Shown: piece by piece, positions 23,015-32,272 of the stretch | Position numbering within the stretch: the stretch's first letter is position 1 | How the letters are laid out: every line of letters begins with the position of its first letter | Source of the DNA: Lentzea albida | GTDB taxonomy: Bacteria > Actinomycetota > Actinomycetes > Mycobacteriales > Pseudonocardiaceae | Direction: 5' to 3' | DNA length: 64,000 nucleotides | Assembly (NCBI RefSeq): GCF_900111005.1 | Contig: NZ_FOFV01000018.1 | Span: forward strand, 124,001-188,000 | Position numbers and translations under genes: made by a program | Notes under the pieces: model-generated | What the model was told of the DNA's origin: nothing | The model's input: the letters and a program-made list of their open reading frames with translations, nothing else | Database searches by the model: none

Positions 23015-24160
23015 GTGGATCTAACGCTTTCGGACGAACACCGGCAGCTCAGGGAGCTGGCCCGGCGGTTCACTGACGAGCGCATCGTGCCGCACGCCAC
23101 GCGCTGGGACCGCGACGAGGCGATCGACCGGGACCTGGTCCCGGCGCTCGGCGAGGTCGGGTTCCTCGGGCTCGGCATCGACGAGGAGCACGGCGGCAGC
23201 GGGGGCGACAACCTCGCCTACTGCCTGGTCCTCGAGGAGGTCGCCCGTGGGGACAGCGCGGTCAGGGGCATCATCTCCGTCTCGCTCGGGCTGGTCGCGA
23301 AGTCGATCGCGAAGCACGGCACGGAGGAGCAGAAGAAGCGCTGGCTGCCCGGCCTGACCGCGGGCACGCAGGTCGGCTGCTTCGCGCTCACCGAACCCGG
23401 CACCGGCAGCGACGCGGGCAACCTCGCGACCAAGGCCACGAAGACGGCAGACGGCTACCGCATCAACGGCCGCAAGGTCTTCATCACCAACGGCACGTGG
23501 GCCGACGTCGCACTCGTGTTCGCCCGCACCGGCGGACCGGGTCCCAAGGGCATCAGCGCCTTCCTCGTCCCCACGGACACCGACGGCTTCGAGGCCACGG
23601 AGATCAAGGGCAAGCTCGGCATGCGCGGCCAGGCCACCGCCGAGATCACCCTCGACGACGTCGACGTGCCGGAGGACGCGCTGCTCAGCACCGAGGGCTT
23701 CAAGCTCGCGATGGGCGCGCTCGACAAGGGCCGCATGTCCGTCGCGGCGGGCTGCGTCGGTGCCGCGCGGGGCGCTCTCGAAGCCGCGCTGCAGTACGCG
23801 AAGGAGCGCGAGCAGTTCGGCAAGCCCATCGCGGGCTTCCAGCTCGTGCAGGAACTCCTCGCCGACATGGCCGTGGAAACGGACGCCGCCCGCCTGCTGA
23901 CGTGGCGCGTGGCCGACCTCGCCGACCGCGGCGAACCGTTCGGCACCGAGGCCAGCATGGCGAAGCTGTTCGCCAGCGAGGCCGCGGTGAAGGTCGCCAA
24001 CAGCGCCATCCAGGTCTTCGGCGGCTACGGCTACATCGACGAGTACCCCGTGGGCAAGTACCTGCGGGACGCCAGGGTCACCACCCTCTACGAGGGCACC
24101 AGCCAGATCCAGAAACTGCTCATCGGTCGCGCGCTCACGGGCGTGAACGCGTTCATCTGA
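23015..24160 (+). CDS. Acyl-CoA dehydrogenase
   Basis: A 381-residue FAD enzyme that desaturates acyl-CoA to the trans-2-enoyl form. Features in order: helical N-domain ('LSDEHRQLRELARRFTDERI'), FAD-binding loop CFALTEPGTGSDAGN (about residue 125), 'GRKVFITNG', and the C-terminal domain with 'YAKEREQFGKPI'. The FGGYGYIDEYPV segment and the catalytic glutamate in LYEGTSQIQ (about residue 365) follow. The GTG start has GGGAGG 4 bases upstream. It is the first gene of an operon with a second dehydrogenase and a MaoC hydratase. Substrate length is not evident; the sequence is like short/branched-chain enzymes. Confidence 0.92.
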   Translation: MDLTLSDEHRQLRELARRFTDERIVPHATRWDRDEAIDRDLVPALGEVGFLGLGIDEEHGGSGGDNLAYCLVLEEVARGDSAVRGIISVSLGLVAKSIAKHGTEEQKKRWLPGLTAGTQVGCFALTEPGTGSDAGNLATKATKTADGYRINGRKVFITNGTWADVALVFARTGGPGPKGISAFLVPTDTDGFEATEIKGKLGMRGQATAEITLDDVDVPEDALLSTEGFKLAMGALDKGRMSVAAGCVGAARGALEAALQYAKEREQFGKPIAGFQLVQELLADMAVETDAARLLTWRVADLADRGEPFGTEASMAKLFASEAAVKVANSAIQVFGGYGYIDEYPVGKYLRDARVTTLYEGTSQIQKLLIGRALTGVNAFI

Positions 24161-24170
24161 GAGGAAAGCA

Positions 24171-25340
24171 ATGGACTTCACGCTCGACGACGAGCAGAAG
24201 GAGATCCGCGACTGGGTGCGGACCTTCGTGCGCAAGGAGATCATCCCGCTGGAGCCCGAGGTCCTGCGCCGCGAGCGCGCCGGGCAGCCCGGTCTCACCC
24301 GCGACGAGCTCAAGGCGTTGCAGGACAAGGCGAAGCAGGCCGGGTTCTTCGGCGTGCTGACGCCGCAGGAGTACGGCGGCATGGGCCTCGGCGGCACGAT
24401 GACCGCGCTCATCGAGGCGGAGCTCGGACGCTCGTTCGTCCCGTTCCGCTTCGGCGGCTACGCGGACAACATCCTGTTCCACGGCAACGAGGAGCAGAAG
24501 CAGCGCTACCTCCTGCCGACGATCTCCGGCGAACGCGTCTCGTGCTTCGCGATCACCGAGCCCGGCGCCGGCAGTGACGCGAAGGCCATCCGCACGACGG
24601 CCGTGCGGGACGGCGACGAGTGGGTGATCAACGGCGAGAAGACGTTCATCACCCAGGGCAACGAGGCCGACTTCGTCATGGTGTTCGCCGTGACGGACAA
24701 GGAGAAGGGCGCCGACGGCGGCGTCACGTGCTTCCTGGTCGACCGCGACATGGGCTGGAAGTCCGAGCCCATCCCGACCATGGGCCAGTGGGGTCCGGCG
24801 GCGCTCGTGTTCGACAACGTGCGCGTGCCGCACGAGAACATCCTCGGCGAGGAGGGCAAGGGCTTCCACCTCGCGATGCAGTGGATCGGCCAGGGCCGCT
24901 ACCTGCTGCCCGCCCGCGCGCTCGGCAGCGTCGAGCGGCTCGTCGAGATGGCGATCGAGCAGGCCAAGAACCGCGTCACGTTCGGCCAGCCCATCGCCGA
25001 GTACCAGGCCATCCAGTGGATGATCGCCGACTCCGCCGTCGAGATCGAGGCGCTGCGCTGGCTCGTGTTGCACGCCGCGTGGCTCGTCGACCAGAAGAAG
25101 GACTCGCGGCAGGCGCAGTCGATCGCGAAGCTCTACGGCGGCATCAAGGCCAACGAGATCGTCGACCGCGTGCTGCAGATCCACGGCGGCATGGGCTACA
25201 CCCGCGAGCTGCCGATCGAGCGCTGGTACCGCGAACTGCGGCTGCTGCGCATCTACGAGGGCACCGACGAGATCCAGCGCCGCACGATCGCCCGCAACCT
25301 GCTCAAGGGCCACGCGAGCGTGCGGGGCACGCTCGGTTAG
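24171..25340 (+). CDS. Acyl-CoA dehydrogenase
   Basis: A 389-residue enzyme of the same superfamily as its upstream neighbour but clearly diverged, so not a recent duplicate. It shows CFAITEPGAGSDAKA (flavin loop), 'NGEKTFITQGNEADFVMVFA', 'FGQPIAEYQAIQWMIADSAV' and IYEGTDEIQRRTIA with the catalytic Glu. 'WLVDQKKDSRQAQSIAKLYG' and 'LQIHGGMGYTRELPIERWYR' complete the C-domain. GAGAGGAAAGCA precedes the ATG, 10 bases after the upstream stop. Electrons would pass to electron-transfer flavoprotein, not encoded here. Confidence 0.92.
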   Translation: MDFTLDDEQKEIRDWVRTFVRKEIIPLEPEVLRRERAGQPGLTRDELKALQDKAKQAGFFGVLTPQEYGGMGLGGTMTALIEAELGRSFVPFRFGGYADNILFHGNEEQKQRYLLPTISGERVSCFAITEPGAGSDAKAIRTTAVRDGDEWVINGEKTFITQGNEADFVMVFAVTDKEKGADGGVTCFLVDRDMGWKSEPIPTMGQWGPAALVFDNVRVPHENILGEEGKGFHLAMQWIGQGRYLLPARALGSVERLVEMAIEQAKNRVTFGQPIAEYQAIQWMIADSAVEIEALRWLVLHAAWLVDQKKDSRQAQSIAKLYGGIKANEIVDRVLQIHGGMGYTRELPIERWYRELRLLRIYEGTDEIQRRTIARNLLKGHASVRGTLG

Positions 25341-25355
25341 CCCTATCTTGGGCTG

Positions 25356-26078
25356 GTGCTCGACCACGACATCCTCGGCGTCGTCGAACGACAGGTCCGC
25401 ACCTGGTCGTCCGGCGACGCCGAGGTGTACGCGGCGGCGACCGGCGGCCTGTCCCCCGCGTTCGCCATCCCCCTGCTGCAGCACGGCGGCCCGCAGCTCG
25501 GGCTGACCGGCGCCGACATGACCCGGGTGCTGCACGCCGAGCAGTCGTTGTGGCTGCACGGCAGGCTTCCGGCGGAGGGTTCGGCGGTCGTCACCAAGAC
25601 GGTGGAGCACATCTACGACAAGGGGTCCGGCGCTCTCGTCGTCAGCACGTGGGAGTCGGAGTACGCGAGCACGCGCTCGTCCTGCTTCATCAAGGGCGAG
25701 GGCGGTTTCGGCGGCGACCGCGGCGAGACCCGCACCTTCACCGTGCCCGAGAGGCTGCACGAGGTCAGCCACTTCCGGACGACACCGGACCAGGCGCTGC
25801 GCTACCGCGAGACCGGCGACGTCAACCCGATGCACCACGACCCGGAGTTCGCGCGGCGGGCCGGGTTCGAGCGGCCCATCCTGCACGGCCTGTGCACGCT
25901 CGGGATCACCGTGAGCGGCCTGGACTTCACCGAGCTGCACGCCCGGTTCACCGCGCCCGTGACCCCCGGCGACGAGCTGCGGATCGAGCGCTGGCCGACC
26001 GGCGAGTTCCGCACGTTCGCGAACGGCAGGCAGGTGCTGATCGGATCGGTTCGGTTTTCCGAAGTGGACGGCCGCTGA
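25356..26078 (+). CDS. MaoC-family enoyl-CoA hydratase/dehydratase
   Basis: A 240-residue double hot-dog protein. The C-terminal half carries the hydratase-2 motif (GDVNPMHHDPEFARRAGF, then PILHGLCTLG) with the catalytic Asp and His about residues 155-160. The N-terminal half is the diverged hot-dog seen in two-domain MaoC proteins ('LTGADMTRVLHAEQSLWLHG'). It would hydrate the enoyl-CoA made by the two dehydrogenases encoded just before it. The start is GTG, 15 bases after the dehydrogenase stop. Exact substrate unknown. Confidence 0.82.
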   Translation: MLDHDILGVVERQVRTWSSGDAEVYAAATGGLSPAFAIPLLQHGGPQLGLTGADMTRVLHAEQSLWLHGRLPAEGSAVVTKTVEHIYDKGSGALVVSTWESEYASTRSSCFIKGEGGFGGDRGETRTFTVPERLHEVSHFRTTPDQALRYRETGDVNPMHHDPEFARRAGFERPILHGLCTLGITVSGLDFTELHARFTAPVTPGDELRIERWPTGEFRTFANGRQVLIGSVRFSEVDGR

Positions 26079-26097
26079 GAACCCGCACGATCGGGTC

Positions 26098-26658
26098 ATG
26101 AGTGGTGCCCTGGCAACCGTGGACCCCGGCATCGAACCGGTGCGCGTGGCGGTGGAGTCCCGAGACCTGATCAGCGCGGCCGGTGTGACCCACCTGCTGA
26201 AGAGCTCACCGCGCGTGCGGGTGGTGCAGGACCGCTCGGACGCGCACGTGCTGCTGGCCCTGGTGAACGAGCTGTGCGCGCAGCAGGCCGCGCGGCTGCG
26301 GGCGTGCGGCTCGTCCAGAATCGTGGTGATCGCGGCGCGCGTGCACGACCTCACCCCGTCGATCGCGGCCCAGGCCGGTCTCGCGGTCCCGCTGCGGCGG
26401 GCCGACGTCAACGCCGAACGCCTGGTCAAGCTGCTCGTCGGCGGTCAGGCGGTGCAGGAGCGCGCCCCCGTGCTCAGCGACCGCGACCTGCAGCTGCTGA
26501 GACTGCTGGCCGACGGGGCGACGATCGCGGAGGTCGCCGTGCGCCTGTTCTGCTCGGAGCGGACCGTCAAGTACGCGCTGCACCAGTTGCTGGAGCGGTT
26601 CGGGCTGCGCAACCGGGTGCACGCGGTGGCGTGGGCGCTGCGGTCCGGTCTGCTCTAG
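26098..26658 (+). CDS. LuxR-type regulator with degenerate receiver
   Basis: A 186-residue protein. The C-terminal LuxR HTH is clear (LSDRDLQLLRLLADGATIAE, VAVRLFCSERTVKYALHQLL). The N-terminal 110 residues have the fold pattern of a receiver ('VRVAVESRDLISAAGVTHLL', 'SSRIVVIAARVHDLTP') but lack the acidic pocket and the phosphate-accepting aspartate: the corresponding strand reads AHVLLALVNEL. It is therefore probably an atypical response regulator controlled by ligand or level. It ends convergently with the next LuxR gene, overlapping by 4 bases. Confidence 0.8.
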   Translation: MSGALATVDPGIEPVRVAVESRDLISAAGVTHLLKSSPRVRVVQDRSDAHVLLALVNELCAQQAARLRACGSSRIVVIAARVHDLTPSIAAQAGLAVPLRRADVNAERLVKLLVGGQAVQERAPVLSDRDLQLLRLLADGATIAEVAVRLFCSERTVKYALHQLLERFGLRNRVHAVAWALRSGLL

Positions 26659-28586
26659 GCGGTGCCGAAGACGGACGAGAGCTGCACCCGCCTGCTGATG
26701 CCGACCTTGCGGTAGACGCGGGTGAGGTGCAGCTCGACCGCCCGTTGCGTGACGCCGAACCGCGCGGCGATCGCCCGGTTCGTCTCGCCTTCGAGCACCA
26801 GCGAGACGATTCGCGACTCGTGCGGCGTCAGCCCGTCCCACGCCGCACAGCGCGCCGGCCGCCGTCGCCTGGTGAGTGCCGCCCTCGCCTGGTCCGCCAG
26901 CTCGGCGGCTCCCGCCCGTTCGGCATCGGCCAGCGCGGCACGGGCACTGCCGAGCGCGAGGTGCAGGCGGGCACGCTGGTGCAGCAGCAGCGTGCACGTC
27001 CACACCGGCGGCAGCGTTCCCGTGTACCCGAGGCGCACCAACATCTCGCGGGCCTCGCCAGGACGTCCGGCGTCCACACAGGACGCGACGAACGCCGCCG
27101 CGCCCAGCGCCACGCAGCCGCGCAGCGGTGACGCCTGGGCGAGATCGCGCATCAACGCGGAGACCGCGGCGTGGTCGTCGCGCCGCGCCCACATCTCCAG
27201 CGCGGTCAGCCAGTCCCGTTCCGCGCCGACGAGCCTCGGCCGCAGCTGTGGCGCGAGCTCCAGCACCACCTTCTCGGAACCCCGTCGCAGCAGGCCGAAT
27301 CCGGCCAGCGCCAGCTGCGGGACCACTCGCGGCCCGCTCTCCGGGAGTTCCCGCAGCACCCGTTCGGGATCGTCGGGAACCGAAGGGGCGCCGGCGAAAC
27401 CGAGCAGGTCCTCGTCGCACTGCCAGTCGAGGACGACGGCGTCGAACCACTCCCCGGCGGCCGCGCGCTGCCGGGCGAGCTCGTCCGCCCTGGGCGCGAT
27501 CCCGCAGCGCAGGTGGAGCTCCGCCATCGCCACCGCGACCCGCTGCGCCACCTCGGTCCGGGGTTCGCGCAGAGCGGCGCGCAGGCACCTCGCCGCCTGC
27601 TCCGGCCGTCCGGCGGCCCGGTGGACGCGTGCCGCGTCGTGCAGCGCCGGCGCCACCCACAGCGCCCCGACGGGTCGCGCGCACGCCACCACGTGGTCGG
27701 CGGCGGACGGGTCGCACCGCCGGTGCAGGACCTGGGCGGCGGCGCGGTGCAGGCGTTCGCGGACCTCGGGCGCCATCTCGTGCCGGATCGCGTGACGCAG
27801 GGCCGGTGACCGCACGCGCATCGGTTCGGCGACGGCGAGACGCGCGTCGACGAGTCGTTCGAACGCCGCCAGCGTCCGGAACGACCCCGTTCCCGCGACC
27901 TCGCCCAGCACGTCCAGCGGCGCACTCCCCAGCACGGCGAGGGCTCGGCCGACCGCCACCGCGTCGGCGTCCAGCGCCTCCCAGCTCCGCCGCACGGCCC
28001 GCAGGAGCCGCGGCAGCCGCAGTCCGGGAAGCACGTGGCGCACCGACTCCAGGTCGGTGACCAGGTCCAGCACGTCGCTCAGCACGCCCGGCGCTCCCCC
28101 GCTGTACTCCAGGCACAGCGCGACCACCTCTGGCGGGACCTCCGCGTCGAACCGGCGCCGGACCATCTCCGCCACCGCCTCGGCGCCGATCGGCCGCAAC
28201 GGCACCCGCACGGCGTCCACGACCGCCAGGACGTCCGGATCGCAGTCCCCCGCGAGCAGCACCGCGCCCCGGAACCGCTCGAGTCGCTCGGCCTCGTCCC
28301 CGGAAAGCCGTTCGACGTCGTCAACGACGAGCACGGTGTGGCGGTCGACCCCGCTCAACGCGCGCAATCCGCGCACCGGCCGCAACCCGCTGCGCACCGC
28401 GATCGAGGAAGCAACGGACAGCAATGCGCTTTTGCCCATACCAGTTGCACCATGCACAACGCAGGACCGGGCGCCACCGCCGAGCGCGTCCGTGAGGACG
28501 GCGATCTCCCGTTCCCGACCCACGAGCAGGCCGCCCGCGTGGCGCACGGCGCTGCCGACGAGGCCGGGACGAAGTGGGGAGACCAT
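26655..28586 (-). CDS. Large LuxR-family ATPase regulator (LAL-like)
   Basis: About 643 residues from an ATG at 28586 (MVSPLRPG); a longer reading is open to 28751, so the start is uncertain. A P-loop AAA part comes first: 'GLLVGREREIAVLTDALGGG', Walker A VHGATGMGKSALL, Walker B HTVLVVDDVERLSG. A tetratricopeptide-like helical middle follows, then a C-terminal LuxR HTH (GLTPHESRIVSLVLEGETNR, AIAARFGVTQRAVELHL). This is the plan of MalT/LAL regulators, but the protein is shorter than the usual 900 residues. It is divergent from the SsgA-like gene. Target unknown. Confidence 0.8.
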   Translation of the reverse strand: MVSPLRPGLVGSAVRHAGGLLVGREREIAVLTDALGGGARSCVVHGATGMGKSALLSVASSIAVRSGLRPVRGLRALSGVDRHTVLVVDDVERLSGDEAERLERFRGAVLLAGDCDPDVLAVVDAVRVPLRPIGAEAVAEMVRRRFDAEVPPEVVALCLEYSGGAPGVLSDVLDLVTDLESVRHVLPGLRLPRLLRAVRRSWEALDADAVAVGRALAVLGSAPLDVLGEVAGTGSFRTLAAFERLVDARLAVAEPMRVRSPALRHAIRHEMAPEVRERLHRAAAQVLHRRCDPSAADHVVACARPVGALWVAPALHDAARVHRAAGRPEQAARCLRAALREPRTEVAQRVAVAMAELHLRCGIAPRADELARQRAAAGEWFDAVVLDWQCDEDLLGFAGAPSVPDDPERVLRELPESGPRVVPQLALAGFGLLRRGSEKVVLELAPQLRPRLVGAERDWLTALEMWARRDDHAAVSALMRDLAQASPLRGCVALGAAAFVASCVDAGRPGEAREMLVRLGYTGTLPPVWTCTLLLHQRARLHLALGSARAALADAERAGAAELADQARAALTRRRRPARCAAWDGLTPHESRIVSLVLEGETNRAIAARFGVTQRAVELHLTRVYRKVGISRRVQLSSVFGTA

Positions 28587-28808
28587 GCCCACCAGCAAAT
28601 CGCGGGTCAGCGCGCGGGACCATGCAGAAGCACCAGCAGAAGTTCCGCAGGTCTGCCCCTTCGCACAGCGCCCGCCGCGGCCGTGCGGACGAGGAACGCG
28701 GAAAGTGTTCGACCAATCAATTGGTAATCGACAACGCGAGACGTGAACCATTTAGCCGCCCATTACGTGATGTTCTTTGTAGGCAACACGAAACTTCAGG
28801 GAGTTCCG

Positions 28809-29192
28809 ATGCGGGTCGCGTCACGCACCGTCTTCGACTTCGTCCGGCCCGGCGGCACCACGGCACCGGTCGAGACCGAGCTGGTCTACCAGGCGGAGGA
28901 CCCGTTCGCCGTGACGATGCTGTTCCACTCGGGCGGCAAGGTCGCCACCTGGATCATGAGCAGGGACCTGCTCTCCGAGGGCCTGAGCATGAAGGCGGGC
29001 GAGGGCGACGTGCGGTTGCGCCCGCTGTCGAGCCGCGTGCTGCTGCTGGAGCTGATCTCCGACCAGCACGTCACGGTGTTCCGGCTGCCCTGGGACACGC
29101 TGCGGAACTTCCTCGACGCCAGCTACCGGCTCGTGCCGCCCGGTTCCGAGCGGTTCGACGCCGACGCGTTCCTGAGCACCGTCCTGCGCTGA
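28809..29192 (+). CDS. SsgA-like sporulation/cell division regulator (SALP)
   Basis: A 127-residue protein of the SsgA/SsgB family, found only in sporulating actinomycetes, which positions division and peptidoglycan remodelling during sporulation. Family features: 'ELVYQAEDPFAVTMLFHSGG', 'VATWIMSRDLLSEGL', 'AGEGDVRLRPLSSR', and the C-terminal 'TLRNFLDASYRLVPPGSE'. The ATG at 28809 is chosen because AGGGAG lies 5 bases upstream. The last 70 bases overlap convergently with the end of the STAND regulator gene. Which SALP class it belongs to cannot be told by eye. Confidence 0.88.
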   Translation: MRVASRTVFDFVRPGGTTAPVETELVYQAEDPFAVTMLFHSGGKVATWIMSRDLLSEGLSMKAGEGDVRLRPLSSRVLLLELISDQHVTVFRLPWDTLRNFLDASYRLVPPGSERFDADAFLSTVLR

Positions 29193-31444
29193 CCCGCTGC
29201 CATACGCTCCCGCACCTCCGCCGCGATCTCGCGGGTCGCGTCCGTGTCCCACCGTTCGCACGCCACGAGAGAGTCGCGCAGGTATCGCAGGTTCGCGTTG
29301 TCGTCGTCTCGTGTTTGAGCGTTGTCCGCGAGCGCTCGCAGGACCTCGATCTCCCCGAGGACGTCTCCGAGCGCACGGAACCCCGTGAGCGCCTGCTCCA
29401 GGTCCCCGTCGGACTCCTCGAGCCGTCCCGCCGCGCGGTGGGCCAGGGCGCGGTGCCACAACGTGCGCGCGAGCCATGAGGCCATCTGTGCGCGCTCGTA
29501 GACGTCTTCGGCCTCGGTCAGCGCCTCCACAGCTTCGTCGGGCCTGTCGACGTCTATCAGGGCGAGGCCGAGCCATCCGAGCGTGCGGCCCAGTGCGGAG
29601 AGTTCGTAGATGGTGCCGGCGTAGGCGCGTTGTTCCTTCGCTACTTCTTCGTGGGCGGTGACGGCGGCGATCGGGCGGTCCATCAACCGCCACAGCACGC
29701 CGAGCACAGACCTCGCGTAGTGCTCGTCGGCCGGTTCGCGCATCAGCTCGATCGCCTCCAGGCACACGCGTTCGGCCTCGTCGAAGTGGCCGAGCCCGCT
29801 GTGCGCGGCGGACGCGATCAGCCACACCCAGCCGAGGTGCCCGGTCTCCCCCGACTCCCCGGCGACCCGTGCCGCGCGGGTCAGCACCTCCAGCGCGGGA
29901 CCCGGCCTGTTCGCCACGTCGAACAGCACCCAGCCGAGCTGACCCAGCACCACGACCTCCTGCCACGGCAGGCGCGCGGAGGTGAGCGCGAGGCGGTAGA
30001 CGCGTTCCCAGACGAGGCCCGGTTCGATGGCCGCGTAGTGCGAGAGTGCGATCACCGCCCGGGTCACGTCGTCGTGCAGGCCCCTGGCCTGGGCGCGCGT
30101 GACGATCTCGGGCAGCAGGTCGCGGTGCTCGTCCAGCCAGCGCCGTCCCGTCGTCACGTCGGAGAAGGGTGCTTTTCGGGGGCTCACGCGACGCGCGTCA
30201 CCCGTCTGTCCGAAGAGGACGCCCGCGGCGACCGTCGTCTCCAGCAGCCAGGAGAGCATCCTGCGGTCCGCGTCGTCGTCGGTGGCGTCGATCAGGCCCT
30301 TGGCGGACGTGCGGACGAGGCCGTGCATCGCGTAGCCGCGGTCGTCGGGGTCGAGGAGGCTGACGTCGGTGAGCTCCTCCAGCGCCTGTCCGGCCTCGCC
30401 GGCGGTGACGCCGGCCAGTTCGGCGGCGAGCTCCGGGGTGACGTGGGTGCCGATCAGCAGGCCGAGCCGCCGGAACACCAGGCGCGCGGTGTCCGGCAGG
30501 TGCGCCAGGGACACCTCGAACGCACCGCGCACGTCGAGGTCGCCCGCGGTGAGCGCGGCCAGGCGCCGTTCCTCGATCTGCTCCACGAGGTGGCTCAGCG
30601 GCCAGCGCGGGCGGCTGGCGAGGCGGTTGCCCGCGATCCGCAGGGCGAGCGGCGACGTGCCGCACAGCCGGACGAGCCGCAGTGCGGTCTCCGGGTCGGC
30701 CTCGACGCGGTGCGTTCCGACGATCGACGCCAGCAGCTCGACGGCGCACGGTTCGGTGAGCCCGCCGAGCCGGAGCCACGTGGCGCCCTCCAGGCCCGCG
30801 AGGCGGCGCTGGGACGTGACGATCGTGAGGCAGCCCGGGTCCGCTCTGAGCGTGCGGATCTCCTGCTCCGTGCGCGCACCGTCCAGCACGAGCAGCAAGC
30901 GCTTGCCCGCGAGCAACGACCGGTAGAGGCGCATCTGGCCGTTGGCGTCCTCGGGCACGTGTTCGGCAGGCACGCCCAGGTCTTTCAGCAACCGTTGCAG
31001 TGGCTGTGCGGAGCCCTCCAGGTCGATGAACAGCTGTCCGTCCGGAAAGCGGTCCTCCAGCAGATGAGCGGCCCTCACAGCGAGGCTCGTCTTACCGGTT
31101 CCCGCGGCCCCATGGACGACCACGAGTCCGTTCGGCTTCTTCGCGATGGCCTCTAGTTCGGCTTCACGGCCGACGAGGTCCGCCACGTACAGCGGCAGCG
31201 ACCAGACGGGGCTGCTCGGCGCGACCCGGCCGGTCCGCGCGAGGCGGCGCAACTCGGCGCGGGCGCGTTCGTCGAGGTCGAGCGCGTCGAGGAGGGCTTC
31301 GGTGGTGCGGCGCTGCGGGGAACGGGCCCGGCCGCGTTCCATGTCGCTGATGGCGCGGACGCTGACACCGGACCGTTCGCTGAGCTCCTCCTGGCTGAGC
31401 CCGGCGCTCTTGCGGTGCTGCAGGAGGCGGGCGCCGAACATCAT
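29123..31444 (-). CDS. XRE-NB-ARC-TPR STAND transcriptional regulator
   Basis: A 773-residue regulator. Residues 5-65 are an XRE helix-turn-helix ('RLLQHRKSAGLSQEELSERS'). An NB-ARC NTPase follows ('VGREAELEAIAKKPNGLVVV', Walker A HGAAGTGKTSLA, Walker B RLLLVLDGARTEQE, 'LCGTSPLALRIAGNRLASRP'). Residues about 400-740 are TPR-like repeats. This AfsR/SARP-like plan without the SARP domain is common in actinomycetes, where family members control development and secondary metabolism. It ends inside the SsgA-like gene on the other strand. A direct role in sporulation is suggested only by this neighbour. Confidence 0.85.
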   Translation of the reverse strand: MMFGARLLQHRKSAGLSQEELSERSGVSVRAISDMERGRARSPQRRTTEALLDALDLDERARAELRRLARTGRVAPSSPVWSLPLYVADLVGREAELEAIAKKPNGLVVVHGAAGTGKTSLAVRAAHLLEDRFPDGQLFIDLEGSAQPLQRLLKDLGVPAEHVPEDANGQMRLYRSLLAGKRLLLVLDGARTEQEIRTLRADPGCLTIVTSQRRLAGLEGATWLRLGGLTEPCAVELLASIVGTHRVEADPETALRLVRLCGTSPLALRIAGNRLASRPRWPLSHLVEQIEERRLAALTAGDLDVRGAFEVSLAHLPDTARLVFRRLGLLIGTHVTPELAAELAGVTAGEAGQALEELTDVSLLDPDDRGYAMHGLVRTSAKGLIDATDDDADRRMLSWLLETTVAAGVLFGQTGDARRVSPRKAPFSDVTTGRRWLDEHRDLLPEIVTRAQARGLHDDVTRAVIALSHYAAIEPGLVWERVYRLALTSARLPWQEVVVLGQLGWVLFDVANRPGPALEVLTRAARVAGESGETGHLGWVWLIASAAHSGLGHFDEAERVCLEAIELMREPADEHYARSVLGVLWRLMDRPIAAVTAHEEVAKEQRAYAGTIYELSALGRTLGWLGLALIDVDRPDEAVEALTEAEDVYERAQMASWLARTLWHRALAHRAAGRLEESDGDLEQALTGFRALGDVLGEIEVLRALADNAQTRDDDNANLRYLRDSLVACERWDTDATREIAAEVRERMAAGQRRTVLRNASASNRSEPGGTSR

Positions 31445-31454
31445 GTCACCGAAG

Positions 31455-32108
31455 TTAGTGGGTCGAACTCGTCAACATCTGCGCGCACACCCGCGAGAGG
31501 TGCCGGCGCATCACCGTCGACGCCTTGGCCGCGTCGCCGTCCGCGATGACCTCGACGAGCTCGTCGTGGTCGTCCAGTGACGCCTGCTGGTGCGGCGGGT
31601 CGTCGGCCAGCGCGCTGCGCAGGAGCACCACGCGTTGCTGCACGAGCCGCACCTGCTCGGCGATGTACGGGCTGCGGGCAGCGTCGAGCAGCGCCTGGTG
31701 GAACGCGAGGTCGAGCCGGTACGGGAACGGCTGCCCGGTCCGGTAGTTGCGGCGGCTCTCCGCGCACACGTCCCGCAACCGCACCAGGTCGACGTCGGTC
31801 CGCCGCGACGCCGCCAGCTCGGCCGCCGCGCACTCCAGCGCGGTGCGCAGCTCGAACAGCGCCCGGACGTCCTCGGGAGTCGCGGCCGGCACGAACGCGC
31901 CGCGGTGCGGCACGAGCGTCAGCAGCCCCTCGGAGGCCAGGTGCCGGATCGCCTCGCGCAGCGGCCCGCGGCTGATGCCGAGCTTCTGCGCCACCTCGAC
32001 CTCGTTGACCCGCGACCCGGCGGGGATCTCCCCGGTGAGCACCTGCTCGCGCAGCACGTCGACGGCCTGCCCGGCGAGGCTGAGGTGCAGTGGGGTCGGG
32101 GGTGTCAC
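31455..32108 (-). CDS. GntR/FadR-family regulator, divergent from asparaginase
   Basis: A 217-residue regulator: N-terminal winged HTH ('INEVEVAQKLGISRGPLREA'-type; the actual segment is VNEVEVAQKLGISRGPLREA, then IRHLASEGLLTLVPHRGAFV) and a C-terminal all-helical FCD ligand domain ('ELRTALECAAAELAASRRTD', 'HQALLDAARSPYIAEQVRLV', DDHDELVEVIADGD) with metal-binding-type His/Asp residues. The GTG start has AGGAG 6 bases upstream. It faces the asparaginase gene across a 164-base region with a perfect 16-bp palindrome, so it probably controls that gene. Confidence 0.87.
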   Translation of the reverse strand: MTPPTPLHLSLAGQAVDVLREQVLTGEIPAGSRVNEVEVAQKLGISRGPLREAIRHLASEGLLTLVPHRGAFVPAATPEDVRALFELRTALECAAAELAASRRTDVDLVRLRDVCAESRRNYRTGQPFPYRLDLAFHQALLDAARSPYIAEQVRLVQQRVVLLRSALADDPPHQQASLDDHDELVEVIADGDAAKASTVMRRHLSRVCAQMLTSSTH

Positions 32109-32165
32109 CTTCGTCTCCTGATCTGGACGGCACCGGCCGTCCTCCCGCTAAACTAGCGAACATGT

Positions 32166-32181
32166 CAACTGTCGACAGTTG
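32166..32181. promoter_or_regulatory. Palindromic operator, probable GntR site
   Basis: CAACTGTCGACAGTTG is a perfect 16-bp palindrome and extends to 22 bp with one mismatched pair (TGTC.../...GGCA). It lies midway between the GntR regulator and the asparaginase gene. Confidence 0.65.
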
Positions 32182-32272
32182 GCAGTTTGAGGTGTTGTTC
32201 TCGGCGATGTCGATCAGCGGCGTCGATCAGGGACGTCGACACAGGGATGTCATTCAGGACTGGAGGGGCGGC

